Assembly: GCA_028866975.1 (NCBI GenBank)
Contig: JAGWHG010000005.1
Span: forward strand, 8,435 to 22,738
Direction of reading: 5' to 3'
Length of the DNA: 14,304 nucleotides
DNA from: Microcaldota archaeon
Lineage (GTDB): Archaea > Micrarchaeota > Micrarchaeia > Micrarchaeales > CABMGC01
Shown here in pieces: positions 1 through 6,724 of the stretch (positions are counted from its first letter, which is position 1; every line of letters starts with the position of its first letter). A program made the position numbers and the translations under genes. The notes below the pieces were generated by a model that worked only from the letters and a program-made list of their open reading frames with translations, ran no database searches and was not told the origin of the DNA.

Positions 1-670
1 CATCCACATCGGCGGTGCGACCTCCACCACCACGATAAGCGCACTCACCACGACCAACAGCACTTCTACAACCACAATCCAGCCGACAGGCAGCTGCCTT
101 GCTTCCTCTACGAAGGTTCAGATATTCAACGGAAACTTCTCCACAGGGACATTCGTCGGGTGGAATGCGAGCGGCTCTGGCTTTGGCTCTGTGCCGGTAA
201 ACATAGTCTATGCCAACAGCCCAAATGTCAGCGGGTACTACAACCACACCTGGACAGGCTACAACGGCGATTTCTTTGCGAGCACTTACCACGGAGGCTT
301 TGGGATACAGCCGGGCAATCTCACATCTCTGCCTTTCCAAGTCACGGAGCCTTATCTGAACTTTAGGATAATATCGCCAGACTACCAACTCATATACGTC
401 CAGGTGGTCAAGGCGGGCACCAACGTGCCGCTCATTACGACGCACTACAACACATGGATAGCGGGCAACCCCTACCCTACAAGCCAATTTCTAAATGCAA
501 GCATGCCGCTCTCGGTTGCGATATGCCAAAACGTCAGCATAAAGGTCGTTGCGCAGGCCCTCGGCGGCTACATAAATTCTAGGAACTATATAGCAATAGG
601 CGACTTCTATCTCAGCAAGGTGCCGATTGCAACTCCGGGAATAATTGTCAACCAGACGATATCCGGCTAG
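1..670 (+). CDS. Secreted/surface protein with Ser/Thr linker and jelly-roll-like domain, 5' end outside window
   Basis: The reading frame is open from base 2 to the TAG at 668-670, so only the C-terminal part (about 222 residues) is present. The first 30 residues are a Thr/Ser-rich linker. After it comes a compact beta-rich domain that opens with FNGNFSTGTFVGW. It also has a GNLTSLPF segment and a late YIAIGDFYLSK segment. This order resembles the galactose-binding-like beta-sandwich of secreted carbohydrate-binding domains (opening NGxFETGxxxGW, middle GTLxSxPF, final strand with an Asp). Asn-X-Ser/Thr sequons are frequent (NHT, NLT, NAS, NVS, NQT), which fits an exported glycoprotein. There is no C-terminal membrane anchor; the chain ends shortly after the domain. 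cysS starts 8 bases downstream with no visible promoter between them. The family assignment is an inference from motif order; export is likely, function unknown. Confidence 0.7.
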   Translation, partial: IHIGGATSTTTISALTTTNSTSTTTIQPTGSCLASSTKVQIFNGNFSTGTFVGWNASGSGFGSVPVNIVYANSPNVSGYYNHTWTGYNGDFFASTYHGGFGIQPGNLTSLPFQVTEPYLNFRIISPDYQLIYVQVVKAGTNVPLITTHYNTWIAGNPYPTSQFLNASMPLSVAICQNVSIKVVAQALGGYINSRNYIAIGDFYLSKVPIATPGIIVNQTISG

Positions 671-678
671 GTGCTTGA

Positions 679-2136
679 TTGCAGCTCTACAACACCATTT
701 CAAGAAAGGTGGAGAAGTTTGCGCCCATCGAAGATAGGCAGGTCACTATGTATGCCTGCGGGCCTACCGTCTACAGCGCGCCGCACATCGGCAACATGCG
801 CGCCTATCTCAACCAGGATGTTTTGAAGCGATCGCTTCTTCACGATGGCTACAAAATCAAGCATGTCGTCAACATAACCGACGTCGGCCATCTTGTCGGC
901 GATGCAAACCTCGGCGAGGACAAGGTCAAGCTCGCAGCAGAGCGCGAGCACAAGACGGCAAGGCAGGTCGCAGATTTTTACACCGACGCTTTTATCAGCG
1001 ACATCGAGAGGCTCAATGTGCTAAAGCCCGATGTCATGCCCCGCGCCACAATGCATGTGAAGGAGATGCTAGACCTGATAGGGACGCTCGATGGAGACGG
1101 CTACTTATACACAGTGCCGACAGGTGTTTATTTTGACACGTCAAAATTCAGAAACTACGGCAAGCTCTCCGGCATGGATTTCGAGCGGCTCAACAAGTAC
1201 CTCAAGGCAGGGGCTCGGGTCGAGCGCGCATCGGGGCTTAGGAACATAACGGATTTCGCGGTTTGGCGCTTTAGGAAGAAGGCATCCGATGACGAGATGG
1301 TCTGGGAATCGAAATGGGGAGAGGGGTTCCCCGGCTGGCACATAGAGTGCAGCGCTATGAGCATGAAGTACCTCGGCAGCACGCTAGACATTCACTGCGG
1401 CGGCATAGACCACATACCTATCCACCACACCAACGAGATAGCCCAGTCGGAATCTGCGACGAAGGAGAAGTTTGTCAACTACTGGTTCCACAACAACTTC
1501 CTCACAGTTGACGGCAAGAAGATGGCAAAGTCTCTGGGCAACGTCTACACCTTAAACGACATAGTCGCAAAGGGCTTCTCTCCGATGGCATTTAGATACA
1601 TCATAATATCTGCGCACTACAGGACCAAGCTCAACTTCACCTTGCACGCGCTTGAAAATGTTGCAATAACCCTAAAATCGATTTACTCTTTCCTTGGAAG
1701 GCTTTGTGAATGCGATTCTGCAAAGAATGCGCCGAACCACGAGGAGTTTATGAAATCTGTGGAGGATGCAGCCGAGAAGTTCTTCGATGAGATAAACAAT
1801 GATCTAAACGTGCCAAGCGCACTATCCGCAATGCACGCCCTGATAAAAAATGCCAACAAGAGGATGGAGGGCGCATGGCTCAGCAAGTCTGAGGCAAAGG
1901 CGGTTGCGGATGCTATGATGGATTTCGATGGCATACTTGGACTCAACTTCGAAAAGCACATGCGCGCAAAGAAAGGGATGGATGATGAAGTCAAAGAGCT
2001 TGTTGAGGAGAGGGAGGCCGCGAGGATAAAAAAGGATTTTGCCAGGGCCGATGCGATAAGGAGCCTGCTTAAGGAGAAGTTCGGAGTGGTACTGGAGGAC
2101 ACTAAATCTGGAATAAGGTGGCACAAGGAGAGATGA
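679..2136 (+). CDS. cysS: Cysteinyl-tRNA synthetase
   Basis: A class I aminoacyl-tRNA synthetase that charges tRNA-Cys with cysteine in the cytoplasm. At 485 residues it is of normal length. The HIGH-type motif is HIGN (residues 36-39) and the KMSKS loop reads KMAKS (281-285). The zinc site that selects cysteine is intact by alignment to the bacterial enzyme: C27 (in YACGPTVY), C224 (in HIECSAM), H249 and E253 (in HHTNEIAQSE). The C-terminal part (about 325-485) is helical, as in the family's anticodon-binding region. The start is TTG: an in-frame TGA at 676-678 lies directly before it, and the first residues (QLYNTISRK) match the usual family N-terminus, so no longer start is possible. AGGTG at 669-673 can serve as a ribosome-binding site. 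The stop directly abuts the stop of the convergent gene. Confidence 0.97.
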   Translation: MQLYNTISRKVEKFAPIEDRQVTMYACGPTVYSAPHIGNMRAYLNQDVLKRSLLHDGYKIKHVVNITDVGHLVGDANLGEDKVKLAAEREHKTARQVADFYTDAFISDIERLNVLKPDVMPRATMHVKEMLDLIGTLDGDGYLYTVPTGVYFDTSKFRNYGKLSGMDFERLNKYLKAGARVERASGLRNITDFAVWRFRKKASDDEMVWESKWGEGFPGWHIECSAMSMKYLGSTLDIHCGGIDHIPIHHTNEIAQSESATKEKFVNYWFHNNFLTVDGKKMAKSLGNVYTLNDIVAKGFSPMAFRYIIISAHYRTKLNFTLHALENVAITLKSIYSFLGRLCECDSAKNAPNHEEFMKSVEDAAEKFFDEINNDLNVPSALSAMHALIKNANKRMEGAWLSKSEAKAVADAMMDFDGILGLNFEKHMRAKKGMDDEVKELVEEREAARIKKDFARADAIRSLLKEKFGVVLEDTKSGIRWHKER

Positions 2137-2643
2137 TTATGCAGCAACGTTCTCGTTCTGCTCTTTCTTTGCCTCCTGCTCTATTATCGGCTCGTTTGCC
2201 TGCTCTTCCTCCGATGGCTTTCGTCCGCCGCGCTTCTGCTGCTTTTGCATCTTTGCGTTGGCAAAAAGTATCTCGAGCTTGTCCTCGCCTGTGAGATCGA
2301 TCCAGCTCTTTATGTAGACCGAGATGTTCTTGAGCGGCTTTGTGTAGCGGTCGGTGAATGAGTATGCATTGCCCTCGTGCTTGAGTATCCCGACATTGAC
2401 GCCGAAGTCTAGGTATCTCTTCCATGTGGCAAGAGGCAGGTCCTTGCTGCAGTCCTTGAGCCTCAATTCGCCCTTCTTCTTAACTTCAGATAGCGCGCGA
2501 GCGAACCTGTACGCCTTAGTCTCGTTCTCAAAATAAATCTTTGCAACCTCCTTTACGTTGGGGTTCTTTAGCTTCTCTCGCAGAGGTGCGTCTTCGTACT
2601 CCCAATACTTTATGCCCAACCGATCGCCAAGAATATGGAACAT
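2137..2643 (-). CDS. Unrecognised winged-helix-like protein in the SRP54-DRG gene group
   Basis: I do not recognise a named family. The protein has 168 residues from ATG at 2643; a GTG one codon upstream (2644-2646) is possible. Residues about 45-115 look like a helix-turn-helix with a wing: helices around RFARALSEVKKKGELRLKD and LATWKRYLDFGVNVGILKH, then a short beta turn GNAYSFTDRYTKPL. The last 45 residues are charged low-complexity sequence (Lys/Gln, then Glu-rich). There are no signal peptide or membrane segments. It starts about 9 bases after the DRG GTPase stop, on the same strand and with no promoter between, so it is probably co-transcribed with SRP54 and DRG. A nucleic-acid-binding or ribosome/SRP-associated role is only an inference. 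Its stop is immediately next to that of cysS. Confidence 0.75.
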   Translation of the reverse strand: MFHILGDRLGIKYWEYEDAPLREKLKNPNVKEVAKIYFENETKAYRFARALSEVKKKGELRLKDCSKDLPLATWKRYLDFGVNVGILKHEGNAYSFTDRYTKPLKNISVYIKSWIDLTGEDKLEILFANAKMQKQQKRGGRKPSEEEQANEPIIEQEAKKEQNENVAA

Positions 2644-2652
2644 CACAGATTA

Positions 2653-3762
2653 TTAATCTTTTTGATACACCAATGTAAGGACGTCCTCATCCGAGAGGAT
2701 GTGGTCCTTGCCGACTTTCTGGTTTCCGAACTTTGCGCTTTTCCCGGTCACATAGGCATATTTGAGGCTCTTTGCTATGTCTGTGTGCAGCTTCTTTGCG
2801 GTATCGAGCACACTGCTGCCCTCGCTCATGATGATCGGCTTCTTGTAGTCTGCCGGACCGTCCTTGGGCTTGAGATAGACCCGACAGAAGCGCAGCGCCT
2901 TGAATATTCCCTCCTTTAGCTCGTCTATGTTGCGGTTCTTGAGCGCGCTTATCGGTATCACCCTCATTTTAGTTTTTGCCTCCATCTCTGCCTTGACCTT
3001 CTGATAATTCTCGTTGACATCGATCTTGTTGAGCGCGACTATCGCCCGAAGGTAGATGTCATTGCCAGCCAGCGCGTCTATCACCTCTTCCTCGCTTGAA
3101 TCGGTGTCGAAGTGCACAATGCCGTTGTAGATTCCAAATTCGTTGAGTATCTTGGCCACAATGTTCTTGTCGGGAATCTTATAGCCCTTGTTCTCGATCT
3201 TTACGCCTCCGGAATTGAGCTTCTCCACCCTTATTCCTGGCCTCTCCCTTCCGGCGTGAATGCCTAGGTCGCCGAGCTCCTTTATCAGCGTGTAGAGATT
3301 GTGCGGATTTGCGGCATCGATGACAAAGAGCACCATATCGGCAGTTCGAATCGCGCTGGAGATCTGTGCGCCTCCGCCCCTTCCTATGTGCGCTCCCTCG
3401 ATAAGTCCCGGAAGGTCGAACACCTGTATGCCTGCGCCCTTGTATTCGAGCATTCCGGGTATCGCATCAAGCGTCGTGAATGCATAGTCTGCAACCTTAG
3501 ATTCCACATTGGTCAGCAGTTTGAGCAGCGACGACTTTCCAGCATTTGGGAATCCGACCAGTGCGATTGTGGCGTCGCCGGTCTTCTTTACCGTGAAGCC
3601 CTTGCCCTTTTTCTTCTTGCGCTCGCTCATCTTCTTTTTTATGTTTGCGATCTTTGCCCGCAGAAGGCCGAGGTGCTTGTTGGTCGCCTTGTTATAGCTG
3701 GTCTTTGAGTATTCCTTTTCCAGTTCTTCAAGCTTGGACTTGAGCACCTCTTTGTCGGCCAT
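2653..3762 (-). CDS. DRG-family (Obg-like) GTPase with TGS domain
   Basis: A translation-associated GTPase of the developmentally regulated GTP-binding (DRG) family, conserved in archaea and eukaryotes and linked to ribosome function. It has 369 residues, typical for the family. The N-terminus (1-55) is a charged helical region ending in a Lys-rich stretch. The G domain follows: P-loop GFPNAGKSS (70-78), a DLPG motif followed by the glycine-rich IEGAHIGRGGG (116-131), and NKID (245-248). Residues about 295-367 form a TGS-type domain containing KKLHTDIAKSLKYAYVTGKS and ending just before the stop. The gene begins 9 bases after the SRP54 stop and runs in the same direction, a pairing that places two translation/targeting GTPases in one transcript. 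All nucleotide-binding motifs look intact. Confidence 0.95.
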   Translation of the reverse strand: MADKEVLKSKLEELEKEYSKTSYNKATNKHLGLLRAKIANIKKKMSERKKKKGKGFTVKKTGDATIALVGFPNAGKSSLLKLLTNVESKVADYAFTTLDAIPGMLEYKGAGIQVFDLPGLIEGAHIGRGGGAQISSAIRTADMVLFVIDAANPHNLYTLIKELGDLGIHAGRERPGIRVEKLNSGGVKIENKGYKIPDKNIVAKILNEFGIYNGIVHFDTDSSEEEVIDALAGNDIYLRAIVALNKIDVNENYQKVKAEMEAKTKMRVIPISALKNRNIDELKEGIFKALRFCRVYLKPKDGPADYKKPIIMSEGSSVLDTAKKLHTDIAKSLKYAYVTGKSAKFGNQKVGKDHILSDEDVLTLVYQKD

Positions 3763-3771
3763 AGGATCAGT

Positions 3772-5076
3772 CTACATCTTGGGCATGAACTTTGAGAGCC
3801 TTCTCTTCATGTCGCGATCGTTCTGGAAAGCGTTCATCATCTTCTTCATGTTTGCAAAATCCTTGAGCAATCCGCGCACGTCCTGCTCCTTTGTCCCGCT
3901 GCCAATCGCGACCCTCTTTATCCTGTTCGAATCGTGCATGAGCCTCTCGTTCATCCTCTCCTCTTTTGTCATCGACCCGATGATCGACTTGTACTTTTTG
4001 AGCTTCTCCTCGCTCTCCTCAAGCGCGCCCTTTGGCATGTCGGCGATCCCAAGCATGCCCATCACGTTCTTGAGCGGGCCCATCTTTGACATCGCCTTGA
4101 GCTGCGTGTAGAACGTATCGAAGTTGAGCTCCTGGATCTGCATCTCTTCAGGCTTGATGTTTGCCTCCTTGACCGCTTCCTGCACGTGCGCAACAAGTGA
4201 CTCAATGTCTGGGATTCCGAGCAGCCTGCCGACGAATTTGCGCGAGTCGTAGAGCTCGATATTGTTCATCTTCTCTCCCGTTCCTACGAAGCCGATGTTG
4301 ACATTTGCTGCGTTGACCGCGCTGAGAGCTCCTCCTCCTTTTCCAGAGCCGTCAATCTTTGTTACGATTACTCCAGTGAGCTTGACTGCTTCATCGAACT
4401 CCTTGGCCTGCCTTCCCGCCACCTGCCCGATGTCTGCGCTTATGACCAGTATCTTCTCATCAGGCTTTGCCTGATCGTTTATCGCCTTGAGCTCGACTAT
4501 CAGCTCCTTGTCCAGTGCGTTCCTGCCGCTGGAGTCGAATATTATGACCTTCTTGTCCTTTAGCGCAGCTAATCCTTCCTTTACGATCTTTGCGACGTTC
4601 CTCTCGCCTTTTATCCCGAAGAACCCCACGCCCGCCTGCTTTGCAAGCGTCTCGAGCTGCTCATAGGCAGCCGGCCTTGATACGTCGCAGCAAACCACTG
4701 CGCTGCTCAGCCGCCTGTCCTGGTAGAACTTTGCAATCTTGGCAGACGTTGTCGTCTTTCCAGAGCCGTAAAGTCCGAGAAGAAGGATGCGCTTTGGCAA
4801 CATCTCCGGCTCGTATTTTTTGCCCATCAGCTTTACGAGCTCCTCGTAGACGAGGTTAGTTATGTAGTCCTTGGGCGTCACTGCGTCCGGCAGCTTTGAG
4901 CGCAGCGCTGCATCCTCGATCTTCTTTGTAAGGGCAAGAACTAGGCTTACTTCCACGTCCGATCCGAGCAGCGCTTTCTGCAGCTCCTTGTTGAACTCCT
5001 TTATCGCCTTGGCATCGATTATCGTCGCTCCGCTGAGCCTTGCAATCGCCTTCCTAAGACCCTCTCCTAAATCCAT
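3772..5076 (-). CDS. srp54: Signal recognition particle 54 kDa protein (SRP54/Ffh)
   Basis: The GTPase subunit of the signal recognition particle. It binds signal sequences of nascent proteins and, with 7S RNA, delivers ribosomes to the membrane receptor FtsY. Order of domains from the ATG at 5076 (434 residues): helical N domain (1-85); G domain with P-loop GLYGSGKTTT (101-110), DVSRPAAYEQL (131-141), DSSGR (181-185, where DTAGR is usual) and TKIDGSGKGGGA (239-250); Met-rich M domain (about 300-434) with FYTQLKAMSKMGPL and ending KRRLSKFMPKM. An in-frame TTG at 5086-5088 would add four residues. I prefer the ATG because the chain then begins MDLGEGLRKAI as in the family, and a TATA-like palindrome sits about 28 bases upstream, which fits a leaderless mRNA. 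It is the first gene of a three-gene group. Confidence 0.96.
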   Translation of the reverse strand: MDLGEGLRKAIARLSGATIIDAKAIKEFNKELQKALLGSDVEVSLVLALTKKIEDAALRSKLPDAVTPKDYITNLVYEELVKLMGKKYEPEMLPKRILLLGLYGSGKTTTSAKIAKFYQDRRLSSAVVCCDVSRPAAYEQLETLAKQAGVGFFGIKGERNVAKIVKEGLAALKDKKVIIFDSSGRNALDKELIVELKAINDQAKPDEKILVISADIGQVAGRQAKEFDEAVKLTGVIVTKIDGSGKGGGALSAVNAANVNIGFVGTGEKMNNIELYDSRKFVGRLLGIPDIESLVAHVQEAVKEANIKPEEMQIQELNFDTFYTQLKAMSKMGPLKNVMGMLGIADMPKGALEESEEKLKKYKSIIGSMTKEERMNERLMHDSNRIKRVAIGSGTKEQDVRGLLKDFANMKKMMNAFQNDRDMKRRLSKFMPKM

Positions 5077-5098
5077 TGAAACGACCAAAAAGAAGCTA

Positions 5099-5110
5099 TT
5101 TAATATTAAA
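5099..5110. promoter_or_regulatory. Palindromic TATA box shared by SRP54 and tRNA-Ile
   Basis: TTTAATATTAAA is a perfect 12-base palindrome in the short AT-rich gap between divergent transcripts. Its centre is about 28 bases from the SRP54 ATG on the minus strand, the spacing expected for a leaderless archaeal transcript, and about 32 bases from the first base of the tRNA on the plus strand. A second AT-rich stretch (TATATA, 5121-5126) is closer to the tRNA but less well placed for it. The assignment rests on position and composition only. Confidence 0.55.
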
Positions 5111-5136
5111 TCTTAACGAATATATACCGTAGTTAT

Positions 5137-5211
5137 GGGTTCATAGCTCAGCCTGGTTAGAGCGCTGGTCTTATAAGCCAGATGTCATGGGTTCAAATCC
5201 CATTGGACCCA
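5137..5211 (+). tRNA. tRNA-Ile (anticodon UAU)
   Basis: A complete, intron-free 75-base cloverleaf. The acceptor stem 5137-5143 pairs with 5204-5210 (one G-U type pair). The D stem GCTC/GAGC is 5146-5149 with 5160-5163. The anticodon stem is 5165-5169 with 5177-5181 around the seven-base loop CTTATAA. The T arm ATGGG/CCCAT is 5187-5191 with 5199-5203 and has the loop TTCAAAT. The anticodon is TAT at 5172-5174, which reads the isoleucine codon AUA. The discriminator base is A (5211) and no CCA is encoded. Most archaea read AUA with a CAU anticodon modified to agmatidine, so UAU is notable. A short T-rich stretch follows at 5212-5217. Confidence 0.93.
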
Positions 5212-5246
5212 TCTTTCCTATCCGCTCCAAACACGGAACGCGTTTG

Positions 5247-5522
5247 CTACCCCCAATCCTGCCTTTTCCAGTACCTACCGTACTTCATGCCATACTTGAT
5301 CCCCCAAGACGCCCAGGAGGCTGCGAGTATCGCCATGGCAACTAGTATCGATACCAGCATTATCGCTATGTTCTGATAGGGGTTGAAATTGCCTGCATAA
5401 AATATCAGCCAGAGCACAATGAATATCAGCCACCCAAATGCAACAAGGATGGAGATCGATACCCTGAGCCCGAATCCCGGGGTCTCCATCGGCAGCGGCA
5501 CGCGTTTTTCGTTTCTTGGCAT
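5247..5522 (-). CDS. Small two-helix membrane protein of unknown function
   Basis: A 91-residue protein I cannot assign to a named family. After a charged 20-residue N-terminus (MPRNEKRVPLPMETPGFG) it has two strong hydrophobic segments, about 21-43 and 50-72, separated by a short polar loop (AGNFNPYQN). It ends in a basic, aromatic tail with Tyr, Lys, Arg and Trp. Both termini would lie on the same side of the membrane, probably the cytoplasm given the positive charges. It starts 18 bases after the stop of the DUF3850-like gene on the same strand, so the two are likely one transcript. Its end faces the 3' end of the tRNA across 35 bases. Codon use and length make it a credible gene. Confidence 0.75.
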   Translation of the reverse strand: MPRNEKRVPLPMETPGFGLRVSISILVAFGWLIFIVLWLIFYAGNFNPYQNIAIMLVSILVAMAILAASWASWGIKYGMKYGRYWKRQDWG

Positions 5523-5540
5523 TTCATCACGATCTAAGTG

Positions 5541-5798
5541 TCATATCCCAATTACCTGCAATCCGTAATTCTCTATCTGCTTGCGGTTGTAGAACTTCAT
5601 CTCCCTAAGCTTTGCGACATACTTGACCTTCTTTTGGATCTTCCTTCCCGTATATACCTTTTTCTTAGGGTCCCACTCCCTTAGCACCAAAACGTCTCCC
5701 GGCTTGCACCTAAAGTCTGCAAGCCTTACCTCAAAGCTCTTCTTTTTGCTCTTGACATCCTTGAAATATCTGGGCCAGATCTTCTTCTCGATTTTCAT
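5541..5798 (-). CDS. DUF3850-like protein (ASCH/PUA-like RNA-binding fold)
   Basis: An 85-residue basic protein that matches the pattern of the DUF3850 family, a small branch of the ASCH superfamily thought to bind RNA. Features seen: IWPRYFKDVKSKKKSFEVR (7-25), with the family's conserved Trp-Pro and FEVR; KPGDVLVLREWDP (32-44), the characteristic turn and strand; then YTGRKI (49-54) and a following strand KKVKYVAKL. The length is normal for a stand-alone domain. The ATG at 5798 is about 23 bases from the AT-rich box shared with the divergent Rpp21 gene, so its mRNA probably has little or no leader. Its neighbour being an RNase P subunit agrees with a role in RNA, but that is only context. 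Confidence 0.85.
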   Translation of the reverse strand: MKIEKKIWPRYFKDVKSKKKSFEVRLADFRCKPGDVLVLREWDPKKKVYTGRKIQKKVKYVAKLREMKFYNRKQIENYGLQVIGI

Positions 5799-5812
5799 AA
5801 TTTTTGTGCAAC

Positions 5813-5826
5813 GCTAAAAAATATAA
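5813..5826. promoter_or_regulatory. Shared AT-rich TATA region of DUF3850-like gene and Rpp21
   Basis: The sequence CTAAAAAATATAAG lies between two divergent genes. Its centre is about 28 bases before the Rpp21 ATG (plus) and about 22 bases before the DUF3850-like ATG (minus, where it reads CTTATATTTTTT). Both genes would therefore have leaderless or nearly leaderless mRNAs. No Shine-Dalgarno sequence precedes either start. Confidence 0.6.
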
Positions 5827-5848
5827 GCCGTGCGCCCAAATACGTATC

Positions 5849-6160
5849 ATGCCGAAGGACTCTTTTGCCAAGGAGGTTGCAGCGGATAGGATGCATAGGC
5901 TCTTTGATCTTGCGCAGCAGAGAACCGAGAAAGACGATGGCGCCTCGCGAAAGCTTGCGAAGCGATACATTAGAATCGCCAAGGAGATCAGCTCGCACTA
6001 CAAGGTGAGCATGCCAAAGCAGATCAAGGAAAGGATATGCAGGAAATGCGGCAATGTGCTTATCCCGGGATTGAATTGCAGGGTAAGGCTTGCAAGCTCG
6101 AAAGGATACGCTGCGTACATTTGCGAGTGCGGCACAGAGCGCCACGTCTTTTACAAGTGA
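5849..6160 (+). CDS. rnp4: RNase P protein component 4 (Rpp21/Rpr2 family)
   Basis: A protein subunit of archaeal RNase P, which removes the 5' leader of pre-tRNAs together with the catalytic RNA. It has 103 residues from ATG 5849, and the expected layout: two N-terminal helices (about 5-55) that pair with another RNase P protein, then a zinc ribbon with C64-x2-C67, the conserved GLNCRVRL segment (74-81) and a second Cys pair followed by GTERHVFY. The second pair is C92-x-C94, not the usual C-x2-C; C77 is an extra cysteine near the site. The open frame extends upstream to 5804, but the family N-terminus and the TATA spacing favour 5849. Its stop abuts the stop of the convergent DJ-1-like gene. 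Confidence 0.9.
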   Translation: MPKDSFAKEVAADRMHRLFDLAQQRTEKDDGASRKLAKRYIRIAKEISSHYKVSMPKQIKERICRKCGNVLIPGLNCRVRLASSKGYAAYICECGTERHVFYK

Positions 6161-6688
6161 CTACTTCACGCCCATCTTCTCGAGCATCGTATTGAGGAAC
6201 TGCTCCATTGCCGCGTTGCTCTTGGCGGTCAGCAGGTGCTTGTCGTATTGCATCTCGTTTTGCGATTCCTTGCCCCTATAGATCCTTATCAGTCTGGATA
6301 TCTCGTCGTCCTTTGGCGCGGATATCGCCCTGTCGGATATGACGTTTGCCCTTGCTACAACTTTTACGGAGTTGCCCATTGCCCCGACGATCTTGTTGTT
6401 GGTTATGAAATCCTTGATGAGGTCCAAAAGCGGGCGGAAATCGTTGAGCTTGTATGTGTCGACTCCGGGGCCGTCCGCCAATATGAGCGCATCGAAACCC
6501 TCAGATGTGAGTTTTGTCGCGTTGAGCTCCGGCTTGTATACTGCGCCATGGGCGCCTACGCACTCTCTTAGGTCCTTGGTGTAGCTGGCTATCACGGGCT
6601 TTACCCCCCATTTGCCAAGGATTAGAATCGACATCTTTACCGTCTCGTCGCGAAAGTCCTTTGGAGGTACGATTATGAGCGCTTTCAT
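6161..6688 (-). CDS. DJ-1/PfpI-like protein lacking the catalytic cysteine
   Basis: A 175-residue single-domain protein of the class I glutamine amidotransferase-like (DJ-1/PfpI) fold. Signs: MKALIIVPPKDFRDETVKMSI, with the first strand and the conserved acidic residue (E15); a middle GFDALILADGPG (64-75), equivalent to the family's DALVIPGG strand and loop; and the end AKSNAAMEQFLNTMLEKM, equivalent to the NPAA helix. The nucleophile elbow, normally AICHG, reads GAMGNS (102-107), so Met replaces Cys and the following His is missing. Members with an intact site act as proteases, chaperones or glyoxalases/deglycases; this one cannot use that chemistry. The start is the ATG at 6688 (a TTG lies one codon upstream). 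It could be a structural or sensing relative; function unknown. Confidence 0.85.
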   Translation of the reverse strand: MKALIIVPPKDFRDETVKMSILILGKWGVKPVIASYTKDLRECVGAHGAVYKPELNATKLTSEGFDALILADGPGVDTYKLNDFRPLLDLIKDFITNNKIVGAMGNSVKVVARANVISDRAISAPKDDEISRLIRIYRGKESQNEMQYDKHLLTAKSNAAMEQFLNTMLEKMGVK

Positions 6689-6714
6689 CAAAAGGGGTTT
6701 GCGCGCGCTAAACT

Positions 6715-6724
6715 AAATATTTTT
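6715..6724 (-). promoter_or_regulatory. TATA box of the DJ-1-like gene
   Basis: On the minus strand this reads AAAAATATTT, about 30 bases upstream of the ATG at 6688, with no Shine-Dalgarno sequence before the start. It lies directly against the stop of the upstream surface-protein gene (6725-6727), so the whole spacer between the two genes is only 36 bases. Confidence 0.5.

Noticed and set aside
1683..2147. Long minus-strand frame inside cysS
   Set aside because: Lies fully opposite an intact synthetase with conserved motifs; composition is that of an antisense shadow.
5137..5211. Possible intron in the tRNA
   Set aside because: The anticodon loop has exactly seven bases and all stems close normally, so no intron is needed.
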